Part shown: piece by piece, positions 1 to 8,600 of the stretch | Layout: each line of letters begins with the position of its first letter | Numbering within the stretch: position 1 is the stretch's first letter | Made by a program: the position numbers and the translations under genes | The notes under the pieces: model-generated | What the model was told of the DNA's origin: nothing | Databases searched by the model: none | Seen by the model: the letters and a program-made list of their open reading frames with translations, nothing else | From: Rhodanobacter sp. DHB23 | GTDB taxonomy: Bacteria > Pseudomonadota > Gammaproteobacteria > Xanthomonadales > Rhodanobacteraceae | Length of the DNA stretch: 64,000 nucleotides | Direction of reading: 5' to 3' | NCBI RefSeq assembly: GCF_014842975.1 | Contig: NZ_JACYXK010000029.1 | Span: forward strand, 310,001 to 374,000

Positions 1-439
1 GGCACAGGCGCCCGAAGTTCACCCCGGTGATGCTGGCCAATGCCTTGATGCGGCGTTCGGTCATGCTGATGTTGATGGCGTAACCGCCGCCGCCGCAGAT
101 GCCGAGCACGCCGATGCGGTCTTCATCCACGTACGGCAGGGTGACCAGGTAATCGACGACGTGGCGGAAATCCTCCACGGCCACGGTCGGATCCTCGATA
201 TAGCGCGGCTCGCCGCCGCTCGCGCCCTGGGTGCTGCGATCGAAGGCGATGACCACGAAACCGGCCTCGGCCAGCGCCGCGCCGTAGACGTTGCCGGCGG
301 TCTGCTCCTTGCAGCTGCCGATCGGGTGGGCACTGATGATCGCGGGGTATTTCCTGCGCTCGTCGAAACCGGGCGGGAAGCGGATATCGGCGGCGATATC
401 CAACTGCATGTCGCGGTTGCGGATGTTCACGGTTTTCAT
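1..439 (-). CDS. alpha/beta hydrolase (dienelactone hydrolase-like), 3' part outside window
   Basis: Reading the minus strand from an ATG at 437-439 gives 146 codons that run off the left edge, so the C-terminal part is missing. The start is MKTVNIRNRD; the middle has the beta-strand/turn FVVIAFDRSTQGASGG and the nucleophile elbow GICGGGGY, which would put a cysteine (C115) where serine hydrolases have serine. That layout is seen in the dienelactone hydrolase/YcjY-type alpha/beta hydrolases. The Asp and His of the triad would lie outside the window. It is divergent from the LysR gene at 622, a common arrangement for a regulator and its target. Substrate unknown. Confidence 0.8.
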   Translation of the reverse strand, partial: MKTVNIRNRDMQLDIAADIRFPPGFDERRKYPAIISAHPIGSCKEQTAGNVYGAALAEAGFVVIAFDRSTQGASGGEPRYIEDPTVAVEDFRHVVDYLVTLPYVDEDRIGVLGICGGGGYAINISMTERRIKALASITGVNFGRLC

Positions 440-606
440 GGCAGTCGGTTCCTCGGGAAGTGAAGACGCAACGCGCTCAAGCACTGTGCGCTTCGAATTG
501 CGTTGGGCGATGCCCGGCGCCATGGCGGTGGACCCGTGCGGCGCATCGGTAGCTGCGGGAGGAAATGCTAGGCCGGCGATTGGTCGCCAGGAAGCCCATG
601 AACTTG

Positions 607-617
607 ACCACAGTGGT
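607..617. promoter_or_regulatory. short perfect palindrome in the hydrolase/LysR intergenic region
   Basis: ACCACAGTGGT is a perfect inverted repeat around a central A, four bases before the preferred LysR start. LysR proteins usually bind short dyads in the divergent promoter region, so this may be an autoregulatory site. The assignment is only positional. The rest of 440-621 shows no other clear element. Confidence 0.3.
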
Positions 618-621
618 AAGC

Positions 622-1572
622 ATGGATTACCAATCGTCCATGGACCCTTCCCTGCTCCCCCCGCTGGCCTGGTTCGCCCACATCGCCCGCCACCGCAGCT
701 TCACCCGCGCGGCTGCCGAGATGGGCGTGTCACGGCCCGCGCTGTCGCAGCAGTTGAAAGCGCTGGAACGGCAGCTGGGCGTGAAGCTGCTCTACCGCAC
801 CACGCGGGACATGTCGCTCACCGAGGAAGGCCAGCGCCTGTTCGACGCGATCCGCCCTTCGCTGGGTTCCATCGAGCGCGCGGTGCGCAGCCTGGGCGAG
901 ATGCGCGACGAGCCGGCCGGCCTGCTGCGCGTCAACACCGGCCGCGTGGCCGCCCGGATGGTGCTGGAACCGCACCTGGCCGAATTCCTCGGGCGCTATC
1001 CGCTGCTGCGGCTGGAGGTGGTGATGGACGACGGCATCGCCAACATCATCGCCGACGGCTGCGACGCCGGCATCCGGCTGGGCGAAAGCCTGTCCGAGCA
1101 CATGGTGGCGGTGCCGGTCACGCCGATGATGCGCATGGCCGTGGCCGGCTCGCCCGACTACCTGCGCCGCCGCGGCAAGCCCGCCACCCCGGCCGACCTG
1201 GTGCAACACGACTGCGTGGGCTACCGGCAGACTTCGAGCGGCGCGATCTACGGCTGGGAGTTCAGCGCGCCCGACGTCGACGGCCACGATTTCGCCGTGG
1301 AGCCCAGGGGCTCCTTCATCAGCAACGACGACGAGGAAATGATCCGCGCCGCGCTGCAGGGCGTGGGCCTGGTCCAGCACATGGAGCGGACGCTGCAGCC
1401 TCATCTCGACGACGGCACGCTGGTCCGCGTGCTGAAGGACTGGTGCAAGCCGTTCCCCGGCTTCTACCTGTACGTGCCGTCCAGGGAATACATGCCGTCG
1501 AAAGTCAGGGCGCTGATGGACTTCCTGGTGGAGAAGCGGGGACGGATGTCTGCGCGGCCCCGCAGGCGCTGA
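622..1572 (+). CDS. LysR-family transcriptional regulator
   Basis: About 316 residues. An N-terminal winged helix-turn-helix at residues 18-75 (SFTRAAAEMGVSRPALSQQL) is followed by a LysR substrate-binding domain with the segment RLGESLSEHMVAVPV typical of the AaeR/DmlR-like subgroup. ATG 622 was chosen because the protein then starts shortly before the HTH, as usual in the family. Upstream in-frame ATGs at 565 and 598 also exist; the one at 565 has a purine-rich stretch too close to serve as a normal ribosome site. It is divergent from the hydrolase at 1-439 and probably controls it; the inducer cannot be read from the sequence. Confidence 0.9.
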   Translation: MDYQSSMDPSLLPPLAWFAHIARHRSFTRAAAEMGVSRPALSQQLKALERQLGVKLLYRTTRDMSLTEEGQRLFDAIRPSLGSIERAVRSLGEMRDEPAGLLRVNTGRVAARMVLEPHLAEFLGRYPLLRLEVVMDDGIANIIADGCDAGIRLGESLSEHMVAVPVTPMMRMAVAGSPDYLRRRGKPATPADLVQHDCVGYRQTSSGAIYGWEFSAPDVDGHDFAVEPRGSFISNDDEEMIRAALQGVGLVQHMERTLQPHLDDGTLVRVLKDWCKPFPGFYLYVPSREYMPSKVRALMDFLVEKRGRMSARPRRR

Positions 1573-1682
1573 AGGATGCCGGCGCCAACCAGCACGGCGC
1601 ATGCGCCGCCCATGCAGTGCACTTGCCACGCCTTGCACATCCTGCGCCAGCGATACCGGCGCCCAGACCACATGCCCCATCG

Positions 1683-1728
1683 GACGGGCATACTCCCCAT
1701 CCTCATACCCACGAGCGAATCACGCATG
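1683..1728 (+). promoter_or_regulatory. promoter/leader-like block with ATG, interrupted by RAYT-flanking motif
   Basis: GACGGGCATACTCCC (1683-1697) and CCACGAGCGAATC (1709-1721) followed by an ATG at 1726 are repeated almost exactly in front of the phosphoesterase gene at 11912-11965. Here the ATG opens a frame of only eight codons, which runs straight into the RAYT-flanking motif. It looks like the 5' end of a gene whose body is gone, or a duplicated promoter. The rest of 1573-1834 holds nothing else recognised. Confidence 0.45.
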
Positions 1729-1749
1729 AAAGGGGACGGACGAGATTAA
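1729..1749 (+). repeat. left inverted motif flanking the RAYT gene
   Basis: AAAGGGGACGGACGAGATTAA lies upstream of the transposase. An inverted, slightly diverged copy overlaps the stop codon of the repaired transposase frame at 2540-2557, and a third copy is at 3889-3908. Flanking motifs of this type (GGGGACGGAGGGAATTAA-like) accompany IS200/RAYT genes in many gammaproteobacteria, from general recollection rather than a search. Confidence 0.5.
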
Positions 1750-1834
1750 GAGACCGGGTTTTCAGGTGACGGCTTACCACCATCGCCCCGATCTGCTGAC
1801 TGCGTGGATGACCATCCGGCGCCAATCATGCGGC

Positions 1835-2701
1835 ATGCCTCGTCGTCCGCGCCTTCAGCTTTCGGGAACCCCTCTCCATGTCACCCAGCGTGGCGTCAAT
1901 CGCTGTGCAATCTTCGTTGACGACCTTGATCGAAACCACTTTTACGATCTGTTGCGCGAGGCCATGGCCGAGCACCTCATCGACGTGCACGCCTACGTTT
2001 TCATGGGCAACCACGTGCACCTGCTCCTGACGCCTCCGGACCGGGAAGCGCTATCCCGTGCCATGCGCAACTTCGGCCAGTGCTACGTGCAAGCCTTCAA
2101 CAAGCGTCATCGACGCTCCGGTGCGCTCTGGCAGGGGCGGTTCAAATCCTGTCTGGTCGACACCGACCGCTACCTGATGACCGTTCACCGCTACATCGAG
2201 CTCAATCCGGTGCGCGCGGCCATGGTGGCGCTTCCCGAGCAGTACCGCTGGTCAAGCGTGCATGCGAATCTTGGCTTGGGGGAAGATCCGCTGATCACGC
2301 CTCATCCCGTCTTCCTGGCGCAAGGCCATGACCCGCAGGCACGCGCAGCTGCCTACCGGACCTGGTTGCGAGAGGGCATCGGTGAAGATGAACTCCTGAA
2401 CATCCGTGCGCACCTCGAACAGGAGCGGGCGCTGGGCGACACCAAATATCCAGGCCATGATCGAAAAGACGCTGGGTCACTCTGCCAAGCTGCGTCAGCG
2501 CGGCCGGCCACGGCGACCCGCCATCGAGCCGGAAAGCGTTTAATTCCCTCCGCCCCTGAGGTATCCGTCAATACCATGCGGCTGGGCGAGCCCGGCACAC
2601 CGGCGAAGCAAGCCGCGTCACTTCCCGCTTGCCGGGGCCTGCTCCAGGTAACGGATACCCGTCGCCGACAAATTGTAGATGCGCGTCTCGAGGTAGCTTG
2701 A
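1835..2701 (+). CDS. REP-associated tyrosine transposase (RAYT, Y1_Tnp), frameshifted near 3' end
   Basis: The first about 204 residues are a normal RAYT: start MPRRPRLQLSGTPLHVTQRG, HUH-type metal site NHVHLLL (H60, H62) and the catalytic tyrosine in HRYIELNPVRA (Y120). After DTK204 the open frame continues with an unrelated tail to 2701. The +1 frame starting at 2448 reads IQAMIEKTLGHSAKLRQRGR and stops at TAA 2541-2543, which is how this family normally ends. One extra base near 2447-2449 therefore explains the tail, and the original gene was 1835-2543. The catalytic domain is intact, so activity is possible. An in-frame ATG at 1808 and the open frame from 1766 are less like the family start. 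RAYTs are thought to move REP elements, three pairs of which are in this window. Confidence 0.85.
   Translation: MPRRPRLQLSGTPLHVTQRGVNRCAIFVDDLDRNHFYDLLREAMAEHLIDVHAYVFMGNHVHLLLTPPDREALSRAMRNFGQCYVQAFNKRHRRSGALWQGRFKSCLVDTDRYLMTVHRYIELNPVRAAMVALPEQYRWSSVHANLGLGEDPLITPHPVFLAQGHDPQARAAAYRTWLREGIGEDELLNIRAHLEQERALGDTKYPGHDRKDAGSLCQAASARPATATRHRAGKRLIPSAPEVSVNTMRLGEPGTPAKQAASLPACRGLLQVTDTRRRQIVDARLEVA
2540..2557 (-). repeat. right inverted motif flanking the RAYT gene
   Basis: TTAATTCCCTCCGCCCCT is the diverged inverted counterpart of the motif at 1729-1749. Its TAA is the stop codon of the ancestral (frameshift-corrected) RAYT frame, so gene and flanking motif are fused. Confidence 0.5.
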
Positions 2702-2995
2702 ATGCTCCTCGTCGATGTCGATGACGCCATCCGCACCAGAGAGGCACGCCTGGCGACGGAGTTCGCCGCGCGCCGAGGAGAAATCCGATGGCACGAAGAA
2801 CGTCTTTTCCAGATGGACATTCAACTGCGAAACGGCAACATACGGCCTCGCGGGTGGTTGGGCCTTGAAGATGTCGATCTGGCAATCGGCCGGCCTGGGC
2901 GGATAGTGCCCATTGAGCGGGCGATGGTTGCCGATCGTCGTCGCGCACCCGGACAGGCTGGATGCGATGACGACTGCACATACCGCTGTTTTCAT
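2618..2995 (-). CDS. small lipoprotein, unknown function
   Basis: 125 residues from ATG 2993-2995. The protein opens with a lipoprotein signal peptide, MKTAVCAVVIASSLSGC, with lipobox LSGC (lipidated C17). The mature part is short, with PRPADCQIDIFKAQPP and a later ADGVIDIDEE segment; it is not a family I can name. An AGGGGA ribosome site precedes the ATG; longer open-frame starts upstream lack a signal peptide. It follows another lipoprotein gene (3064-3750) by 68 bases on the same strand, so the two may be co-transcribed. The 3' end overlaps the frameshifted tail of the RAYT on the other strand. Confidence 0.75.
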   Translation of the reverse strand: MKTAVCAVVIASSLSGCATTIGNHRPLNGHYPPRPADCQIDIFKAQPPARPYVAVSQLNVHLEKTFFVPSDFSSARGELRRQACLSGADGVIDIDEEHSSYLETRIYNLSATGIRYLEQAPASGK

Positions 2996-3063
2996 GGATT
3001 CCCCTGCATCGTTGTCCCTGCCCCACCGGGCGTCGCGCCGGGGCAGCGCCCCGGCCAGACCAG

Positions 3064-3750
3064 CTATTCGTTGCCCTTGATGCCGACGGTATGCATCGCG
3101 TGGCATTTCCCGTCATAGCAGTCGATCAACACGCCATAGGTGCCGCAAGGCGCGACGAAGGTCGAGCCGCCCTGCGACTGGACCGCACCGCAGCCCAGTT
3201 GGGACGCGATGCCTTGGGCTTGCGTCATGGCAGCCGTGTCGTCGAGGGGCGCCTGCGCGGAGGGCGCATCCGGTGATGCCGCTGCCGCGACCGTTCCTGT
3301 CGTCGGTTCGGATTGCGGCTCCGCGGGCGAGTCCATCGTCATCGCGGCGGCGCCGCCACCCTCATGGGGGCCGATGCTCTTGTCCATCTCGGCAATGATC
3401 TCGGCGTCCCAGTTCTTTTGACCCAGGATGCCAAGCAGGGACTTGGCCGTACTGACCTTGACGGCCGTCCTGCCGGGCCCCAGCGGAGACAGCCAGACCG
3501 CGGCCGATTCACCGCCCGAACCCACCACCAGGCCGATCTTGTGCGGCCGCGAGCCGTCCACGTAGTCGGTGTCGGACCTGCCGATCACGAAGCCGTTCGC
3601 CAGCAGCGCACCGACGGCTGCCTTCTGCACCCTTGCCTCGCCCTTGTTGTAGACGATGCCCGAGGCGTTGTTTGGCCGTGTAGGCGTCGCAGCGCAGCCA
3701 GCCAAGGCCAGCAGACCCATCACGAGCAAGCACTTCATGCTGTTGATCAC
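3064..3750 (-). CDS. lipoprotein, unknown function
   Basis: 228 residues if translated from the GTG at 3748-3750, which has an AGGGG ribosome site seven bases upstream; an ATG four codons later (3738) is the alternative. Lipobox LAGC gives lipidated C19. After the signal comes a conserved-looking N-terminal domain (about 25-130), then a low-complexity Ala/Pro/Ser/Thr linker (about 135-175), then a cysteine-containing C-terminus (GCGAVQSQGGSTFVAPCGTYGVLIDC). Its four C-terminal cysteines may form disulfides in the periplasm. Function unknown. Followed by the second lipoprotein gene. Confidence 0.75.
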   Translation of the reverse strand: MINSMKCLLVMGLLALAGCAATPTRPNNASGIVYNKGEARVQKAAVGALLANGFVIGRSDTDYVDGSRPHKIGLVVGSGGESAAVWLSPLGPGRTAVKVSTAKSLLGILGQKNWDAEIIAEMDKSIGPHEGGGAAAMTMDSPAEPQSEPTTGTVAAAASPDAPSAQAPLDDTAAMTQAQGIASQLGCGAVQSQGGSTFVAPCGTYGVLIDCYDGKCHAMHTVGIKGNE

Positions 3751-3888
3751 AAATCATCCCCTGTTGAATAGATGCCAATGCGTACTGGTGACACGAAATT
3801 TCAGGTCATGGTGGCGAAGGTCTTTGGACGACCCGCACATCTCAAGGAGGCCAGATCGGCCACGGCAGCCTGATGACTCGGAGGCCGA

Positions 3889-3908
3889 TTAACTCCCTCC
3901 GTCACCTT
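3889..3908 (-). repeat. third copy of the RAYT-flanking motif
   Basis: TTAACTCCCTCCGTCACCTT matches the motif at 2540-2557 and lies between the lipoprotein pair and the RHS locus. It has no transposase beside it, so it is a stray copy or marks an old end. The rest of 3751-3937 shows no gene. Confidence 0.45.
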
Positions 3909-3937
3909 ATGCGCCTTATGCGTCGCTGAATCGCTGA

Positions 3938-4489
3938 TCAGGTCGCCTTATAACCAGGACCCTTGTTCAACCTGAATGAGTATCCAGTGCGCCGCAATTG
4001 ACGTACTTCGGCGTCATGGATACGTTTAGAGGAGGCCTGAGGATCGATGACAAACTTTGACTTGTAAGACTTGCTCTGTATGAAATTGCAGACTTCCTCA
4101 TCCGTCATATAGACGGTCAGCATGCTGCCACCATGTGGCGGGAATTTTGATACGGGATCCCCTGCAAGCTCTATTGTTCCATCTGAATCAACATCGAAGT
4201 ACCGGTAAACCTCTCCATAGGGCATATCTTTATAAACAACGACACCCACCCCGTTTGGAGATATATCTTTACTCACGTACATGCTTATTTCAGCCGGACT
4301 ATCGTCCCCACCACTGTTCCCATCAATTTGAAAGTAAAGACCTTCCCGCTTTAGATCATATAGCTCATCCTCAATGGCCTGAGCCACCGCCGGCAGGAGG
4401 CTCTTCGAGTCCTTGGTAGTCTGTTGCACAGCTTGCGACTTCAGTGGCAAAGCAATCACAACCAAGAGAAGAATGGGTATAAGTTTCAT
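3938..4489 (-). CDS. small exported protein, candidate immunity protein of the RHS locus
   Basis: 183 residues from ATG 4487-4489, with ribosome site AGGTGA. Residues 1-20 (MKLIPILLLVVIALPLKSQA) form a type I signal peptide, so the protein should be periplasmic. The mature part is acidic with no recognisable family. It starts five bases after the stop of the RHS-core gene on the same strand, and both the gene and the 3' half of its neighbour are visibly AT-rich compared with the surrounding DNA. Position, size and composition are those of an immunity gene following a polymorphic toxin; a periplasmic location would suit a toxin acting on the cell envelope. No sequence match to a known immunity family is claimed. 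Confidence 0.7.
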   Translation of the reverse strand: MKLIPILLLVVIALPLKSQAVQQTTKDSKSLLPAVAQAIEDELYDLKREGLYFQIDGNSGGDDSPAEISMYVSKDISPNGVGVVVYKDMPYGEVYRYFDVDSDGTIELAGDPVSKFPPHGGSMLTVYMTDEEVCNFIQSKSYKSKFVIDPQASSKRIHDAEVRQLRRTGYSFRLNKGPGYKAT

Positions 4490-4494
4490 TGGAT

Positions 4495-5481
4495 TCACCT
4501 TGTGTTGTTTATCCAAATATATACAGTATCACCTTTATGTATTGGGCCATCTCCATTTGCCGTCGTCCTGAAGGGGCCATGTACAATCTGGTTTCCGTTT
4601 GCCCATGATGGGACATGCTGTGCAGGGCCGGCAGTTATGTCTCGCACGAAAAAGTGCCTTGATCCATTTGTCGTATCAGCGCTATGAGTCGCCTCATCAA
4701 CAGCCCCAAGAGAATCTTTGTATGCATTTACTGCAGGACCATAGCCATTAACTAAGGCTCTTTGTTCTCGTGCATCAAGAGTTCCAGAGTCTTGAAATTT
4801 AGACTTATTCTTCAAGTTGTTATAAACGTGAGCTGCATCCACCCTGGTCTTATGGAGATCATTGCCATCTGATAAGCCAGAGATTGCCTTTAGAGAAGCT
4901 GTCTCATGATATGTGACATTTGCCTCGTGATTGCTGGCTTGGTATGGGGTCTGCTTGCTTAGTGTTGTCGATGCTTTCGAATCCCCGCCACTTCCATGGT
5001 CCATCGGAGCAAATGTCGTCATTTCGACAGGATATGCCGAGTGGTAGAAATCATCTTCATCCCCAGGAGCCCTTCCTGTCGGATCGATATTTACAATCGG
5101 GTTGTTGTTCGCATACGCATACCGATTAAAGCTGTAAATGTTGCCCGCTACCGGCCCCAGCGGATCCGGACTCGGAAACCGCCCGATCGGCTGATAGTAC
5201 CGCGCCTGCATATACACCAGCCCCGTCTCCGGGTCGTTCACATGCCCGGTATACCCCGGCCCGTTCGGCGCCGCCCCCAGCGACGCGATCGAGTTGCCAT
5301 ACGGCGTGTAGTCATACCGCGCGATGACATTGCCCGACGCATCCGCCTTCACCAGCGGCGTGCCCTGCGGATCGGTGTACACATAGGTCACCGTATCCGT
5401 CTGTGCATGCGCCTGCAGCCCCAGTCCCAACCACAGGCCAAGCAGGCACAGGAAACGGATGGTGTGCCGACGGATCTTCAT
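4495..5481 (-). CDS. small exported RHS-core protein with variable C-terminal domain (candidate toxin)
   Basis: 328 residues from ATG 5479-5481, with AAGGAAGGA upstream. Residues 1-27 are a signal peptide ending AHAQ. Residues 35-135 are a complete RHS-associated core: YDYTPYG, YTGHVNDPETGLVYMQARYY, GRFPSPDPLG, NPIVNIDPTG. After the DPTG boundary (about residue 136, about nt 5075) the DNA turns AT-rich and the protein is unrelated to the core, the usual layout of polymorphic RHS toxins. The C-terminal domain (136-328) contains YHETASL (about 191) and SADTTNGSRHFF (268-278), which loosely recall the Glu and D-T-x-G-x-x-H-F pattern of SleB-type cell wall hydrolases; this is a weak, unverified likeness. 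No YD repeats precede the core; those lie in the separate upstream gene. Confidence 0.85.
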   Translation of the reverse strand: MKIRRHTIRFLCLLGLWLGLGLQAHAQTDTVTYVYTDPQGTPLVKADASGNVIARYDYTPYGNSIASLGAAPNGPGYTGHVNDPETGLVYMQARYYQPIGRFPSPDPLGPVAGNIYSFNRYAYANNNPIVNIDPTGRAPGDEDDFYHSAYPVEMTTFAPMDHGSGGDSKASTTLSKQTPYQASNHEANVTYHETASLKAISGLSDGNDLHKTRVDAAHVYNNLKNKSKFQDSGTLDAREQRALVNGYGPAVNAYKDSLGAVDEATHSADTTNGSRHFFVRDITAGPAQHVPSWANGNQIVHGPFRTTANGDGPIHKGDTVYIWINNTR

Positions 5482-5656
5482 AGTGTGTCCTTCCTTGATA
5501 GCCCTGGCCGCATCACGGACAAGCCATGGCATAGACGCAACCCGGTGCGTACCGATAGGTCCAAGCGATCAAACGCACGACGACGCGTCAGGCGCGACGC
5601 CATCGCCATCGTCATGGCCTCGTGGCCCGGGGCCGGCCGCATCCTCATCGAAGCCA

Positions 5657-8600
5657 TCACTGCCACCCGGTCCAGGGCGAACACCCACTGCTATTGCATG
5701 CCTCCACTCGGAAGGAGCGCAAGGCACCGTAGGCATAACCACCCGCCCACGTTGTGCCGGATCCCGAATACATCTGGGTGATGGTGGCGCCACTCTCTTC
5801 CTGCACCACGTATGTCGTTGCAGTGGGCTCGGCGGTCCAGGTGAGCGATGCATTGATGAACGAGTCCACGTGACTCTGGGTCACCGTGAGCGTGGGCGTT
5901 GCAGGCACCAGCACCACGGCCACCGTACCGGCACCGCTCCACGGCCCACACCCGCTCGCATTGCAGGCCTGCACCTGGTACGCATAGCTGCCATTGCCCC
6001 GCCCGCTGGTGCTCCAGCTGGTCGCACTGCTGGATTGCACGGTGCTCCAGCCCGCGCTGTTGGCGTTCTCCTGCAGGGTGTAGCTCGCAGCCGTCGCCAC
6101 GGCGCCCCAGCTCACCGTGTAGCTGCCGGTGCTGCTGCTGGCCGGCACGCTCAGGCTCGGCGCACTCGCCGGCGGCAGCAGCACGTTGGTCGTGCCGGTG
6201 CCGCTCCACGGCCCGCAGCCGCTCGCATTGCACGCCTGCACCTGGTACGCATAGGTGCCGGTGGCCTGGCCGCTGGCCGCCCAGCTCGTCGCACTGCTGG
6301 ACTGCACCGTGCTCCAGCCGCCGCTGTCGATGCTTCGCTGCAGCGTGTAGCTGGTGGCCGTGCCCACCGCACTCCAGCTCACGCTGTAGCTGCCGGTGGC
6401 ATTGCTGGCCGGCACGCTCAAGCTGGGCGCGCTGGCCGGCGGCAGCAACACCGTGGTCGTGCCGCTGCTGCTCCAGGCACTGCAGCCGCCCACGTTGCAG
6501 GCTTCCACGCGATACACGTAGCTGCCGTTGCCCTGGCCACTGGCCCCCCAGCTCGTGGCGCTGCCGTTATAGGCCGTACTCCAGGTGCTGCCCCCGTTGC
6601 TGCTCAGCTGCAGCGTGTAGCTGGTGGCCGTGCTCACCGCCCCCCAGCTCACGGTGTAGCTGCCGGTGGTGCTGCTCGCCGGGACGGTGAGGGTCGGCGC
6701 GCTGGCCGGCGGATGCGTCACCACCAGCGTGCCGCCCGTGGCCCATGCGGTACACACCGAGTTGCCGCCCGTGTCATTGCAGGCCTGCACGTGGTAGGTG
6801 TAACTGCCGTTGGCGAGTCCCGTCAGGGCCGCACTGGTCGCCGTGCCGCTGTAGACCGTCGTCCAGGTGCCGCCGCCGTTGCTGCTCTGCTGCAGCGTGT
6901 AGCCGGTCACCGGCGACGACGCCGTCCAGCCCAGCGTGGCGCTGCCCGTGCTGCTGGCCGCGGGCACGGTGAGCGTGGGCACCGGCGTGGGCACCACGCC
7001 GTAGGCCGTGTTGACGCTCACCGCCGCCGAGGTGGCGCTCCACCCGGCGGTGCCGTAGGCGTCGCTGGCTTCCACGTGATACGTGTAGCTGCCCGTGGTG
7101 GTGCCCGGGCGGCTGATCGAGGTCGCCGTGGTGTTGGTGGCGATCGTGCTCCACGCGCCGCCGTTGAGGCTTTCCTGCACGGTGTAGCCGGTGGCGCCCG
7201 TCGCCGCCGTCCAGCTCACGGTGTAGGGGCCGTTGATGGTGCCGGTGGGTACCGTGACGGCCGGGATCGCCGGCCACACCCCCAGCGTGGCCGAGCTCGT
7301 CCAGCCGCTGCAGTTGCTGCCGATGCAGGCCTCCACCCGGTAGGTGTAGCCACCGGCGGCCAGGCCGGAGACCGTGGTGCTGGTGGCGCTGCCGCCGTAC
7401 ACCGTGCTCCACGTGCTGCCGCCGTTGCTGCTCTGCTGCAGGGTGTAGCTGGTGGCCGCCAGCGCGCTGCCCCAGCTCACCGTCGAGCTGCCGGTGGTGG
7501 GATTGGTACCGAAGCCGATGGCGCCGGGCTGGCTCAGCTGCACATGGTCGTGCTGCGCGACCAGGTGGGTGCCGAGGTAGATGTAATTGCTGCTCGTGGC
7601 CGTACCCGGCGCGTACTGGTACATCAGCTGCCCGGCCTGGTCGTAGAGGTAGTACGTGGGCGAACCACTGGTCGGCTGCTTCACGACACGGCGCCCGGCG
7701 GCGTCGTAGCTGTAGCTCTCCAGCCCCGGCACGCTGGTCAACTGGTGCTTGGCATCGAACGCCAGCGTGGTGCTGTTCTGGCCGATGGTGTCGCCCTGCG
7801 CGTTGTAGGTGAAGGTGTCGATCGACGTCGCGCCCTGCGTGATGCTGCCCAGCTTGTTGGTGGCGTCGTAGTTGTAGGTCAGCGTCTGGCCCTGCGTCAG
7901 GCGCGTGCGCAGGTTGTTGACCGGGTCGTAGGTGTAGCTTTCCGGGCCGCCGGGATAGAGGTTGGCGGCGGTGGCGCTGGTCAGGCGGTTCAGGGCGTCG
8001 TAGCCGAAGCTCTTGCTGCGCAGGCCGCTGGGGTCGGTCACCGCCGTGATGTTGCCGTCGGCGTCGTAGGTGAGCGTTTCCTGCAGGTCCGCCGCGCTGC
8101 TCGTGCCATCGCTGAAGCCGCTGGTCAGCTGGCGGGTGTTCTGCGTGGCGGCGTAGGTGCGGCCATTGCCGTAGCTGAAGCCCGCGACCTGGCCGTTGGG
8201 GAAGTAGCTGGTACCGGTGGCGTAACTGCCCGCCTGCGTGGGGCGGCCCCAGGCATCGGGCGCATAGCTCACGCTTTCGCTGGTGCCCGTGCCGGCCGGA
8301 TAGGTCACCGTGGCCCGGTGGCCGTAGGCGTCGTAGCCGTAGCCGAGCGCCCAGGTGTAGCCGCTGCCGCTGACCTGCAGGCTCTCGCCCGTGAGCGACC
8401 CCAGGCTGTTGTAGGCAAAGCCCTGGGTGGCGACGCCCGAGACGGCGCTGTGTACACGGCCCATCGTGTCGTAGGTGTAGGTCGTGCTCTGCGTGCCGCT
8501 GGGCGGCACGATCGTCAGCACGCGGTTCATCGCGTCGTAGCTGCGTGCAGTCTGCGCGGCCGCCGGAACCGCGCTCTGGCTGCAGGCCGTGCCGCTGATG

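Noticed and set aside
2448-2543. Programmed +1 frameshift in the RAYT
   Set aside because: No slippery stretch beyond AAAT and no downstream structure seen; a simple one-base insertion is more likely.
5660-7500. CRISPR-like repetition
   Set aside because: Repeats are about 260 bases, coding and in frame as Fn3-like modules, without unique spacers.
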